The position numbers and the translations under genes were made by a program. 24,533 bases of DNA, from NCBI GenBank assembly GCA_035540515.1, contig DATLGM010000350.1, forward strand, positions 1 to 24,533, given 5' to 3'. Shown in pieces: positions 10,372 to 18,244 of this stretch. Below the pieces are notes generated by a model. That model saw only the letters and a program-made list of their open reading frames with translations. It ran no database searches and was not told the DNA's origin. The stretch is from WHTG01 sp035540515 (GTDB taxonomy: Bacteria > Actinomycetota > Nitriliruptoria > Euzebyales > Egibacteraceae). Each line of letters starts with the position of its first letter. The stretch's first letter is position 1.

Positions 10372-10952
10372 ACGAGACCGAAGTCGCGTCGCTGTTCGAG
10401 CGCCTCGACGTGCTGCGCCGCGGGCACTTCCGTCTGTCCAGCGGCAAGCACTCCGACACCTATCTGCAGTGCGCGCTGGCGCTGAGCGATCCGCAGGTCG
10501 CCCTGTCGCTGGGCGCCGCCCTGGCCGACCGCATCGACAGCGAGGTCGACGTGGTGGTGTCGCCGGCGTTGGGAGGCGTGCTGGCGGGCTTCGCCGTCGC
10601 AGCCGCGTTGGGGCGGCCGTTTCTGTTCGCCGAGCGCGACAGCGAGCGTCACATGACGATGCGCCGCGGCCAGCAGCTGCAACCAGGCTCGCGGGTGCTG
10701 GTGGTGGAAGACGTCGTGACCACCGGCGGCTCGGCGATGGAGGTCGTCGCGCTGTGCGAGGCGGCCGGCGCGACCGTGGTCGGCCTCGCGTCGCTGGTCG
10801 ACCGGTCCGCAGGACTCGACGCCGACCAGCGTTCCCCGCTGCAGCCGACGTCGCTGCTGACCGTCACCGCGCAGGCATGGGACCCGCCGGAGTGCCCCGA
10901 GTGCGCGGCCGGCCGGCCGCTGGACACCCCCGGCAGCCGCCACGCCGCCTGA
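10368..10952 (+). CDS. pyrE: Orotate phosphoribosyltransferase
   Basis: PyrE adds ribose phosphate from PRPP to orotate, giving OMP for PyrF. The PRPP motif VLVVEDVVTTGGSAMEV has its acidic pair at E114-D115, with GHFRLSSGKHSDTYLQ near the N-terminus and SPALGGVLAGFAVA in the core. The C-terminal CPEC (C176, C179) followed by AAGRPLDTPGSR is a known ending of one PyrE subgroup that includes Thermus-like enzymes, and could bind a metal. The 194-residue length is typical. It is translationally coupled to pyrF through ATGA and closes the pyr operon. Actinobacteria often have pyrE elsewhere, so its place here strengthens the resemblance to the Bacillus operon. No terminator is seen after it. Confidence 0.97.
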   Translation: MNETEVASLFERLDVLRRGHFRLSSGKHSDTYLQCALALSDPQVALSLGAALADRIDSEVDVVVSPALGGVLAGFAVAAALGRPFLFAERDSERHMTMRRGQQLQPGSRVLVVEDVVTTGGSAMEVVALCEAAGATVVGLASLVDRSAGLDADQRSPLQPTSLLTVTAQAWDPPECPECAAGRPLDTPGSRHAA

Positions 10953-10982
10953 CCCGCGGATCGCGCCTTCGTCCTCCTTGGA

Positions 10983-10988
10983 TAGGAT
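10983..10988 (+). promoter_or_regulatory. Candidate -10 box before mihF
   Basis: TAGGAT lies in the 96-base gap between pyrE and mihF and is identical to the box in front of the DUF1844 gene. Transcription would start near 10995, leaving a leader of about 54 bases with a good ribosome site. No clear -35 hexamer is seen at standard spacing. It would free mihF-gmk from pyrimidine control. Confidence 0.42.
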
Positions 10989-11048
10989 GCGCGCGCAGTC
11001 GTCGTCGAACACGCAACCCGGACCCGTGTGCGCATCCCTGGAGGAACC

Positions 11049-11393
11049 ATGCCGCTGCCCGAGCTGGACGCAGAGTCCCGTCGCGAGGCGCTGGAGCGGG
11101 CTGCCGAGGCTCGCAAGATCCGAGCGGAGCTCAAGCAGCAGCTGAAGTCCGGCGAGATCGACTTCGGTGACGTTCTGGAGCGGGCCGCAACCGACGAGAT
11201 CGTGGCCAAGACCAAGGTGCTCACGGTGCTCGCGGCGATGCCGAAGCTTGGCAACAAGCGGGCGCGCCGCATCATGGAGGACCTCAACATCGCCGAGTCG
11301 CGCCGCGTGCGCGGGCTGGGGCCCCACCAGCGCGAGCGGCTGATGCGGCACTTCGAGCAGGACGACGCAGCGGTGCCCGACCGCGGCGCGTGA
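11049..11393 (+). CDS. mihF: Integration host factor, mycobacterial type (MihF)
   Basis: This 114-residue protein is the actinobacterial nucleoid-associated factor first described as the phage L5 integration host factor of mycobacteria; it is unrelated to E. coli IHF. The conserved core is RRAALE-like helix EALERAAEARKIRAELKQQL (about 13-32), then GEIDFGDVLERA, KTKVLTVLAAMPKLGNKRA and the DNA-binding helix-two-turn-helix end MEDLNIAESRRVRGLG. The frame opens at GTG 11028, but ATG 11049 has a GGAGGA ribosome site four bases upstream, so I take 11049. It sits just before gmk, as in most actinobacteria. The stop overlaps the gmk GTG. Confidence 0.94.
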   Translation: MPLPELDAESRREALERAAEARKIRAELKQQLKSGEIDFGDVLERAATDEIVAKTKVLTVLAAMPKLGNKRARRIMEDLNIAESRRVRGLGPHQRERLMRHFEQDDAAVPDRGA

Positions 11394-11965
11394 CGGACGC
11401 CGGCGGACGGCTGGTCGTCGTCAGCGGGCCGGGCGGGGTCGGCAAGGGCACGGTCGTCGCGGCGCTGCGCCGGCGGTACCCGACGCTGGTCGTCTCCGTG
11501 TCGGCGACCACCCGCGCGCCGCGCCCGGGCGAAGTCGACGGCGTCCACTACCACTTCGTCGACGACGCCACCTTCGACCGCTGGGTCGAGCAGGGGCGCT
11601 TCCTCGAGTGGGCAGCCTTCGCGGGCAACCGCTACGGCACCCCGTGGGCGTCGGTCGAGGCGCCGCTGTCCGAAGGGAAAACGGTGGTGCTCGAGATCGA
11701 GATCCAGGGGGCGCTGCAGGTCCGCGACCGGTTTCCCGACGCCAACCTGATCTTCCTCGACCCGCCGGACCGCGAGGCCTTGCTGCACCGCCTGCGGGGG
11801 CGTGGGACCGACGACGAGGAGCGGATCGGCCAGCGCATGGCGCTGGCGGACTGGGAGCTGGGGCAGGCGCCGGCGTTCGACCACCGGGTCGTCAACCGCA
11901 CGGTCGACGGAGCCGTCGACGACATCGGCCGTATACTCGATCTTCAGCCCGAATCGCGGGAGTAG
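11390..11965 (+). CDS. gmk: Guanylate kinase
   Basis: Gmk phosphorylates GMP to GDP with ATP. The P-loop GPGGVGKGT spans residues 13-21 with K19 for phosphate binding; the usual Ser after GP is Gly here. The GMP-binding site is visible as SVSATTRAPRPGEVDGVHYHFV (about 36-57), with FLEWAAFAGNRYGTP following, and the LID has RLRGRGTDDEERIGQRM. The 191-residue length is normal. GTG 11390 overlaps the mihF stop (GTGA), indicating coupling. Gmk joins nucleotide synthesis to the general cluster, and its 3' end contains a possible promoter for rpoZ. Confidence 0.97.
   Translation: MTDAGGRLVVVSGPGGVGKGTVVAALRRRYPTLVVSVSATTRAPRPGEVDGVHYHFVDDATFDRWVEQGRFLEWAAFAGNRYGTPWASVEAPLSEGKTVVLEIEIQGALQVRDRFPDANLIFLDPPDREALLHRLRGRGTDDEERIGQRMALADWELGQAPAFDHRVVNRTVDGAVDDIGRILDLQPESRE
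11932..11937 (+). promoter_or_regulatory. Candidate -10 box for rpoZ within gmk
   Basis: TATACT is a near-consensus -10 and unusually AT-rich for this window. It lies at the end of gmk, about 50 bases before rpoZ. No good -35 is seen at 17 bases spacing, and the bases also encode gmk residues, so chance is possible. Confidence 0.3.
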
Positions 11966-11982
11966 CCCCACTCGCCCCAGGA

Positions 11983-12315
11983 GTGATCGTCATCGCCACC
12001 ATCGACGACCTGCTGTCGAAGGTCGACAGCAAGTACACGCTCGTCCACCTGTCTGCGCGCCGGGCGCGGGAGATCAACGCGTACTACCACCAGCTCGGCG
12101 AGGGGCTGCACCAGTTCGTGCGCCCCCTGGTCGACAACGTCGACAGCAACAAGCCGCTGTCGATCGCGCTGGAGGAGATCGCCCAGGCCAAGATCGTCCC
12201 CCGGTACCCCGACCAGGCGCAGGCCGACGCCGAGGCCCTGCTGTCCGGCGACATCGCCCAGGAGCAGGGCGCCGGTCTCGAGGTCGTCCCGGACGTCGAC
12301 GACGAGGACGCCTGA
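11983..12315 (+). CDS. rpoZ: DNA-directed RNA polymerase subunit omega
   Basis: Omega helps fold and hold the beta-prime subunit of RNA polymerase. The core is clear: IDDLLSKVDSKYTLVHLSARRAREINAYY, then the conserved patch NKPLSIALEEIAQAKI, with an acidic C-terminal tail (about 80-110) as in other actinobacteria. The start is uncertain. GTG 11983 gives 110 residues, but the ribosome site AGGAG (11979-11983) overlaps that codon. The same AGGAG is spaced eight bases from an ATC at 11992, which would give IATIDDLL and a rare non-standard start. No other ATG, GTG or TTG is available in the frame before the conserved part. The gmk-rpoZ-coaBC order is the usual one. Confidence 0.93.
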   Translation: MIVIATIDDLLSKVDSKYTLVHLSARRAREINAYYHQLGEGLHQFVRPLVDNVDSNKPLSIALEEIAQAKIVPRYPDQAQADAEALLSGDIAQEQGAGLEVVPDVDDEDA

Positions 12316-12326
12316 CCGGTCAGGTC

Positions 12327-13538
12327 ATGACCACCGCACCATCGCGTGACGCCCTGGCCGGCCGTCACGTGCTGCTGGGAGTCTCGGGCGGCATCGCCGC
12401 CTACAAGGCCGCCAGCCTGGCGCGGGCGCTGCTGAAGGCCGGCGCCACGGTCCAGGTCGTGATGACGGCCGCGGCGACCGAGTTCGTCGGACCGGCGACC
12501 TTCGAGGGGATCACCGCCCGACCGGTGTACACCGACGTGTTCGACCGCGCCGACCGCATCCCGCACGTCCGGGTCGCCCGGGAGGCCGACGCCGCGGTGT
12601 TCGCGCCGGCCACGGCGAACCTCATCGCCAAGTTCGCCGTGGGGATCGCCGACGACATGGTGTCCAGCGTCTACACGTGCTTGACCTGCCCGATGGTCGT
12701 CGCGCCCGCCATGCACACCGAGATGTGGGAGCACCCGGCCACGCAGGCGAACGTGACCACGTTGGTCGAGCGTGGCGTGACCATCGTCGGGCCCGACAGC
12801 GGACAGCTCGCGGGCGGCGACGAGGGACCAGGCCGGCTCGCCGACGAGGAGCAGCTCGTCGGGGCCGTCGTGGCAGCGCTGCGACCGGCCGGCCCGCTGA
12901 CCGGCGCGCGGGTCGTCGTGACTGCGGGCGGCACCCGCGAACCGATCGACCCGGTGCGGTTCATCGGCAACCGGTCCAGCGGAAAGATGGGCTTCGCCGT
13001 CGCGGCCGAGGCGGCGCGGCGCGGCGCCGTGGTCGACCTTGTGGCTGCGCCGACGCACCTGGCGACGCCGGCAGGGGTCACCCGCCACGACGTCGAGACG
13101 GCCGTGCAGATGCGCGATGCGGTCGTGAAGCTGGCCGAGGGCGCCGACGTCGTGGTCAAGGCTGCGGCCGTGGCCGACTACCGACCCGCGCAGTACCACG
13201 ACCGCAAGATCAAGAAGGACCAGCAGGAGCTGACCTCGGTCGCCCTGGAGCGCAATCCCGACATCCTCACCGAGCTCGGGCGGTCGGGCGGCGCCAAGGT
13301 CCTGGTGGGGTTCGCGGCCGAGACCGACGACGAGGAGCGCCACGGCGCCGACAAGCTGGCGCGCAAGGGCCTGGACCTGATCGTCGTCAACCGGGTCGAC
13401 GCCGCTGACGCCGGGTTCAACGTCGACACCAACCGCGCGCTGGTGCTCGGCGCGGGCGGTCTGCGGGTGGAGGTCCCGCTGACCACCAAGGCCGCGCTGG
13501 CCGCCGTGATCTGCGACCAGGTCGAACGGCTCCTCTAG
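12327..13538 (+). CDS. coaBC: Bifunctional phosphopantothenoylcysteine synthetase/decarboxylase
   Basis: CoaBC makes 4'-phosphopantetheine in two steps on the way to coenzyme A. The N-terminal flavoprotein CoaC (about 10-180) has GVSGGIAAYK, the catalytic H80 in RIPHVRVAREAD, PATANLIAK, and PAMHTEMW in place of the enterobacterial PAMNxxMW, as is usual in actinobacteria. The flap Cys of E. coli (ACGDxGPGR) is replaced by G163 in LAGGDEGPGR. The C-terminal CoaB (about 190-403) has VVVTAGGTREPIDPVRFIGN, KAAAVADYRP and KIKK, and uses CTP. ATG 12327 follows the rpoZ stop by 11 bases; the frame is open farther upstream but lacks homology there. The 403-residue length is normal. Confidence 0.97.
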   Translation: MTTAPSRDALAGRHVLLGVSGGIAAYKAASLARALLKAGATVQVVMTAAATEFVGPATFEGITARPVYTDVFDRADRIPHVRVAREADAAVFAPATANLIAKFAVGIADDMVSSVYTCLTCPMVVAPAMHTEMWEHPATQANVTTLVERGVTIVGPDSGQLAGGDEGPGRLADEEQLVGAVVAALRPAGPLTGARVVVTAGGTREPIDPVRFIGNRSSGKMGFAVAAEAARRGAVVDLVAAPTHLATPAGVTRHDVETAVQMRDAVVKLAEGADVVVKAAAVADYRPAQYHDRKIKKDQQELTSVALERNPDILTELGRSGGAKVLVGFAAETDDEERHGADKLARKGLDLIVVNRVDAADAGFNVDTNRALVLGAGGLRVEVPLTTKAALAAVICDQVERLL

Positions 13539-13574
13539 ACTGCGTCGCCTCCACCGAAAGGAAATCCCCACCTC

Positions 13575-14780
13575 ATGAGCCGGCGCTGGCTGTTCACGTC
13601 CGAGTCCGTCACCGAGGGACACCCCGACAAGGTCGCGGACCAGATCTCCGATGCGGTCCTTGACGAGGTCCTGCGCAACGACCCGTCACCCGACGACGCT
13701 CGCGTCGCCTGCGAGACGCTGGTCACGACCGGCATGGTCGTCGTCGCGGGTGAGATCTCCACGGAAACGTACGTCGACATCGCCAAGGTCGCCCGTGAGA
13801 CGGTCATCGGGATCGGCTACGACCGGGCGTCAGCCGGCTTCGACGGCAACACCTGCGGCGTCATGGTCGCCATCGACGAGCAGTCGCCCGACATCGCCGG
13901 CGGCGTCGACTCCTCGCTGGAGGTCCGCGAGCGCGGGGACGCCAGTGACGACCTCGACACACTCGGCGCCGGCGACCAGGGGATGATGTTCGGCTACGCG
14001 TGCGACGAGACCGACGCGCTGATGCCAATGCCCATCCAGCTGGCCCACCGCCTGGCCGAGCGGCTGGCCGCGGTGCGCAAGGCCGGCGTCGTGCCCTATC
14101 TGCGGCCCGACGGCAAGACCCAGGTGACCGTCGAGTACGTGGACAACAAGCCCGCGCGCATCGCTCGGGTGTTGATCTCCACACAGCACCAGCCCGACAT
14201 CGACACGGCGACCCTGTTGCGTCCCGACCTCATCGAGCACGTCATCGCGCCGATGATCCCCGAGGGGATGGACTGGGACAGCGACCAGGTGCTGATCAAC
14301 CCCAGCGGCAAGTTCGAGCTGGGCGGGCCGCACGCCGACGCCGGGCTGACCGGCCGCAAGATCATCGTCGACACCTACGGCGGCATGGCGCGCCACGGGG
14401 GCGGGGCGTTCAGCGGCAAGGACTCCACCAAGGTCGACCGCTCCGCGGCGTACGCCGCACGGTGGGTCGCCAAGAACATCGTCGCCGCCGGCCTGGCCGC
14501 CCGCGCCGAGCTGCAGGTGGCCTACGCCATCGGCGTGGCCCACCCCGTCTCGGTCACCCTGGAGACGTTCGGCACGGAGACCCACGACCCGGACAAGATC
14601 CTCGCCGGCGTCCAGGAGGTCTTCGACCTTCGCCCCGCCGCGATCATCCGCGAGCTGAAGCTGCGCCGACCGGTGTTCAAGCAGACCGCGGCCTACGGCC
14701 ACTTCGGGCGCGAGGGCGCGGACTTCACCTGGGAGCACACCGACCGGGCCGACGACCTGCGGACCGCTGCCGGCGCCTGA
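13575..14780 (+). CDS. metK: S-adenosylmethionine synthetase
   Basis: MetK makes SAM from methionine and ATP. The 401-residue protein starts WLFTSESVTEGHPDKVADQISDA and carries the ATP-binding GAGDQGMMFGYA near residue 135 and the phosphate loop GGGAFSGKDSTKVDRS near 275. The flexible active-site loop region PDIAGGVDSSLEVRERGD contains a short insert, as in other actinobacterial enzymes. ATG 13575 has an AAAGGA ribosome site about 13 bases upstream, a rather long spacing. The 36-base gap after coaBC contains TAGACT at the coaBC stop, a weak match to the -10 boxes found elsewhere here. I see no SAM riboswitch. The end overlaps the probable priA start. Confidence 0.98.
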   Translation: MSRRWLFTSESVTEGHPDKVADQISDAVLDEVLRNDPSPDDARVACETLVTTGMVVVAGEISTETYVDIAKVARETVIGIGYDRASAGFDGNTCGVMVAIDEQSPDIAGGVDSSLEVRERGDASDDLDTLGAGDQGMMFGYACDETDALMPMPIQLAHRLAERLAAVRKAGVVPYLRPDGKTQVTVEYVDNKPARIARVLISTQHQPDIDTATLLRPDLIEHVIAPMIPEGMDWDSDQVLINPSGKFELGGPHADAGLTGRKIIVDTYGGMARHGGGAFSGKDSTKVDRSAAYAARWVAKNIVAAGLAARAELQVAYAIGVAHPVSVTLETFGTETHDPDKILAGVQEVFDLRPAAIIRELKLRRPVFKQTAAYGHFGREGADFTWEHTDRADDLRTAAGA

Positions 14781-16680
14781 GCCGGCCGGGGGGTCCGTCG
14801 ACCGGCCGGTCTACGCCCGCGTCGTCGTCGACGTCGCGCCGGCGCACCTCGACCGCCCCTTCGACTACGCCGTCCCCGACGGTGTGCAGGTCGCCGTCGG
14901 CCAGCAGGTCCGCGTCGTGTTCGCCGGGCGGCGGCGGACCGGCTGGGTCACCGGGGTCGGCACCACCACCGACACGGCGACCGAGCGCATCTTGCCGTTG
15001 GCAGGCGTCGATGGCGCCCATCGCTGGTTCGACGAGCCCGACCTGCGCCTGTACCGCTGGGTCGCCGACCGCTACGCGGGCACGCTCGCCGATGTGCTCC
15101 GCCACGCGCTGCCCCGCCGGGTCGCCGCTGCCGAACGCGAACCGCAGCCGTCTCCCTCGGCCGTCGCCGAGCCGGACGGCGAGGTGTGGGACGGCTACAC
15201 GCCCGACGCGCTGCTCGGCGCCGTCGCCGGCGGCGCGCAGCCCCAGCCGGCGTTCTGGCTGCCCCCGCTGCCCGGCGCGGACCGCACCGCCATGGTCCGC
15301 GACCTGGTCGCCCGGTGCCTTGCCGGCGGACGGTCCGCGTTGGTCCTCGCCCCGGACCCCGCGTCCCCGCTGCCGGCCGCGGCCCTGCACGTCGCGGGCG
15401 CGGCGACGGCGGACTACCGGCCGGACAATCCCCGCGCCCGGTACCGCGCCTTCCTGCGGGGTCGCGCCGGCGCGGCGCGCGTGGCGGCAGGAGAGCGGTC
15501 GGCGGTGTTCGCACCGCTGACCGACCTCGGGCTGGTCGTGGTCGACGACGAGGCCAACCCTGCCTACAAGGAGCGGCGCAGCCCCCGCCACCACGTTCGG
15601 GAGGTGGCACTGGCCCGCGCGCGGATGACCGGGGCGGTGTGCGTCCTGCTGTCCGACATGCCCAGCGCGAACCTCTGGCGGCTGCTGACCGACGGGCACG
15701 TCGCCGCAGTCACGCCCGACCGCATGACGCGCCGGCGTCAGTCGCCCCGGGTCGACGTGGTGGACCTTTCTGACCCGAACCCCACGGCCCGTCGCACCCG
15801 GTTCGCCGACGCCGCAGCCGGGGCGCTGACCGACGTCGTCCGTGGTGCCGGCGCGGGCGTGGTGCTGGCCAGCCGCGGCGGTCAGGGAGCCGCGCTGGTG
15901 TGCCGCAGCTGCCGGCGGCGGCTGTCGTGCCCGGTCTGCGCCGGCTCGCTGGCGGTCGACCGGGCCGACGAGCGGTGGCGCTGCCCCGCGTGCCAGTGGC
16001 GGGGCGCCCCCTTTTCGTGTCCAGACTGTGGGGGGCAGGAGTTCTCCCCGCTGGCGGCGGGTGCCGGGCGGCTGGCGTCCGAGCTGCGGCGCAGCCACCC
16101 TGACGCCGACGTCGTCCGCATGGAGGGCTTCGACGCCCCCGGCCCCCAGCGCCGGCCAGGCATCGGCGTGATGACGCGCGGCAGCGTCGTGGCCCGCCCC
16201 GGGTGGCTGCGCGGCCGCCAGGCCGACGTCGTGGTGGTGCCCGACGCCGACGCGCTCCTGCGCCGGCCCAGCTACGCAGCCGCCGAGGACGCGCTGCGGC
16301 TGTGGATGGCGGTGGCGACGTGGACCTCCCGGCTCGTGCTGCAGACCCGCGAGCCGCGGCACCACGCGGTCCAGGCGCTGGTGCGCTGGGATCCCGAGGG
16401 CTTCTGGGAGCGAGAGACGGAGTGGCGCACGGAGCTGGGGCTCCCACCGGCTGCCTCGCTCGTCGCCGTGCGCTGCCCCGACGCCGCACTGGCGCAGACC
16501 GTCGCTGAGTCCCTGCGCGCCACACTCGCGCCGACCGAGGTGCTCGGCCCCGACCTCGACGGCGAGCTGATCGTGAAGACCCGAGACCTGCGTGGCACGC
16601 TGGCCGCCCTCACGCCCCTGCGCGAGGATTGGGCCCGACGCGACCTGAAGGTGCGCGTCGACGTCGACCCCCTGCCGTGA
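14767..16680 (+). CDS. priA: Primosomal protein PriA, ATPase-deficient actinobacterial type
   Basis: PriA binds stalled forks and starts replication restart. The N-terminal DNA-binding domain begins YARVVVDVAPAHLDRPFDYA at about 14809, the family start. Four zinc CxxC pairs are present in order (CRSC, CPVC, CPAC, CPDC; 15901-16032). Helicase motifs are lost: where GxTGSGKT belongs there is PGADRTAM near 15270, and the DEEH box is VDDEANPAYKE near 15541. Such inactive PriA is normal in actinobacteria. No ATG, GTG or TTG exists between the in-frame stop at 14656 and GTG 14884, which would cut off the conserved N-terminus. I chose CTG 14767, inside the metK end, as the least bad start (637 residues). 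The body is certain, the start is not. Confidence 0.88.
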   Translation: MPAPEPAGGSVDRPVYARVVVDVAPAHLDRPFDYAVPDGVQVAVGQQVRVVFAGRRRTGWVTGVGTTTDTATERILPLAGVDGAHRWFDEPDLRLYRWVADRYAGTLADVLRHALPRRVAAAEREPQPSPSAVAEPDGEVWDGYTPDALLGAVAGGAQPQPAFWLPPLPGADRTAMVRDLVARCLAGGRSALVLAPDPASPLPAAALHVAGAATADYRPDNPRARYRAFLRGRAGAARVAAGERSAVFAPLTDLGLVVVDDEANPAYKERRSPRHHVREVALARARMTGAVCVLLSDMPSANLWRLLTDGHVAAVTPDRMTRRRQSPRVDVVDLSDPNPTARRTRFADAAAGALTDVVRGAGAGVVLASRGGQGAALVCRSCRRRLSCPVCAGSLAVDRADERWRCPACQWRGAPFSCPDCGGQEFSPLAAGAGRLASELRRSHPDADVVRMEGFDAPGPQRRPGIGVMTRGSVVARPGWLRGRQADVVVVPDADALLRRPSYAAAEDALRLWMAVATWTSRLVLQTREPRHHAVQALVRWDPEGFWERETEWRTELGLPPAASLVAVRCPDAALAQTVAESLRATLAPTEVLGPDLDGELIVKTRDLRGTLAALTPLREDWARRDLKVRVDVDPLP

Positions 16681-16694
16681 GAGAGGACCGTCAC

Positions 16695-17288
16695 GTGTCA
16701 GTGCTGCCCATCAGGCTGTTCGGCGACCCCGTCCTGCGCGAGCGCGCCAAGGAGGTCACCGACTTCGACGAGGGACTGTCGCGGCTCGCCGAGGACATGC
16801 TGGCGACGATGCGCGCCGCCGCCGGCGTCGGCCTCGCCGCGAACCAGGTGGGGGTGCTCCGCCGGCTGTTCACCTGGGAGCTGCCCGGCGACAACGGCGA
16901 CGGCCGGTTCGGGGCCTTCGTCAACCCCGAGGTCGCGGAGACGTCCGAGGAGGTCGAGGAAGCCGAGGAGGGCTGCCTGTCCTTCCCCGGGCTGTTCTAT
17001 CCAAGCAGCCGACCGCTGCGCGCCCGGATCACGGGCGTCGACGTCCACGGCGAGCCCATCGAGGAGGTCGGCGAGGGACTGCTGGCGCGGATCTTCCTGC
17101 ATGAGATCGACCACCTGAACGGGATCTTGTTCATCGACCACCTCGCGCGCCACGACCGCAAGGAGGCGATGCGCCGCATCCGCGACGGCGAGCTGGAGCA
17201 CAACGCCGAGCGCGCCCACACCGCCGGCCTGGAAGCCGAGCACGCCGCCGCCCCCGAGGCTCTGCGCGCCGACGGCCCCGCGATCTGA
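16695..17288 (+). CDS. def: Peptide deformylase
   Basis: Def removes the formyl group from new proteins, using Fe2+ or another metal. All three motifs are intact in the 197-residue protein: GVGLAANQVG with Q51, EEGCLSFPG with metal ligand C94, and FLHEIDHLNGILFIDHL with H136, catalytic E137 and H140. The C-terminal 40 residues (after FIDHL) form a charged tail typical of actinobacteria. The frame is open from within priA, but GTG 16695 has GAGAGGA seven bases upstream (16681-16687) and yields MSVLPIRLFGDPVLRE, the correct family start. It lies with fmt, which makes the formyl-Met-tRNA whose formyl group Def later removes. Confidence 0.97.
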   Translation: MSVLPIRLFGDPVLRERAKEVTDFDEGLSRLAEDMLATMRAAAGVGLAANQVGVLRRLFTWELPGDNGDGRFGAFVNPEVAETSEEVEEAEEGCLSFPGLFYPSSRPLRARITGVDVHGEPIEEVGEGLLARIFLHEIDHLNGILFIDHLARHDRKEAMRRIRDGELEHNAERAHTAGLEAEHAAAPEALRADGPAI

Positions 17289-17293
17289 CCGAC

Positions 17294-18244
17294 GTGCGCA
17301 TCGCCTTCTTCGGCACGCCTGATCCCGCCGTCCCGGCGCTGGAGGCGTTCATCGTTGCCGAGGACGTCGAGGTCGCCGCTGTCGTCACCAACCCCGACCG
17401 CCCCAGCGGTCGCGGTCACAAGCTGCACCCCCCGCCGGTCAAGGTGGCCGCAGCCGCCGCGGGGGTGCCCGTCTGGCAACCCCAGCGGCCGCGCGAGATC
17501 CTCGATGACCTGCGCAGCCTGCAGGTGGACGCCTGCGCCGTACGCCACGACGGCGCGCTGCTGCCCCAGGACGTGCTCGACGCCGGCGGCAAGGGCTTCG
17601 TCAACCTGCACTTCTCCCTGCTGCCCGCGTGGCGCGGCGCTGCGCCGGTGCAGCACGCCCTGCTCGCCGGCGACAGCCGGACGGGCGTGACGTGCTTCGT
17701 GCTGGAAGCCGGCATGGACACCGGACCGGTGCTGCTGACCGCCGAGACCGGCGTCACCGCCGACGAGACCGCCGGTCAGCTGATCGCCCGGCTGGCAGTC
17801 CTGGGTGCCCCGGTGCTCGTCGACGCGGTCCGCGGACTGGTCGACGGGTCGATCGAGCCGGTGCCGCAGGACCACGCCGCCGCGACCTACGCGCCCAAGA
17901 TCAGCCCCGACGACGCGCGGCTCGACTGGTCGCAGCCGGCGGCGGCGATCGCCAACGCCGTGCGTGCGTTCAACCCGGTCCCGGGGGCGTGGACCACGCT
18001 GCGCGGCGACCGGTTGAAGGTCCACGCGGTTGCGCCGGCCGAGCCTGCCGGCCCTGCCGACGGGGGCGCCGGCTCCGGCCGCGCCGCGCCTGGGAGTGTG
18101 GTCGCCGCGACCAACGACGGGCCGGTCGTGGCGACCGGTGAGGGTGCGCTGGCGCTCATGCAGGTGCAGCCCGCCGGCAAGCCGCGCATGACCGGCGCCG
18201 ACTTCCTCAACGGCTACCGGCCGGTCGGGGAGCGGCTGGGGTGA
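17294..18244 (+). CDS. fmt: Methionyl-tRNA formyltransferase
   Basis: Fmt formylates initiator Met-tRNA using 10-formyltetrahydrofolate. The 316-residue protein starts MRIAFFGTPDPAVPALEAF, has TNPDRPSGRG, the catalytic set N104, H106 and D142 (FVNLHFSLLPAWRGAAPVQ, then LEAGMDTGPVL), and the C-terminal tRNA-binding OB-like domain from about 205 (ARLDWSQPAAAIANAVRAFNPVPGAWT). One conserved stretch is odd: the VAYG usually found before xLLP is replaced by R84-H85-D86-G in CAVRHDGALLP, with no length change. A Pro/Gly/Ala-rich insert lies near 245-265. GTG 17294 follows the def stop by five bases with no strong ribosome site, and the stop overlaps the rsmB GTG. Confidence 0.95.
   Translation: MRIAFFGTPDPAVPALEAFIVAEDVEVAAVVTNPDRPSGRGHKLHPPPVKVAAAAAGVPVWQPQRPREILDDLRSLQVDACAVRHDGALLPQDVLDAGGKGFVNLHFSLLPAWRGAAPVQHALLAGDSRTGVTCFVLEAGMDTGPVLLTAETGVTADETAGQLIARLAVLGAPVLVDAVRGLVDGSIEPVPQDHAAATYAPKISPDDARLDWSQPAAAIANAVRAFNPVPGAWTTLRGDRLKVHAVAPAEPAGPADGGAGSGRAAPGSVVAATNDGPVVATGEGALALMQVQPAGKPRMTGADFLNGYRPVGERLG

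Noticed and set aside
13539..13574. SAM riboswitch before metK
   Set aside because: The gap is only 36 bases and shows no SAM aptamer blocks; only a ribosome site is seen.
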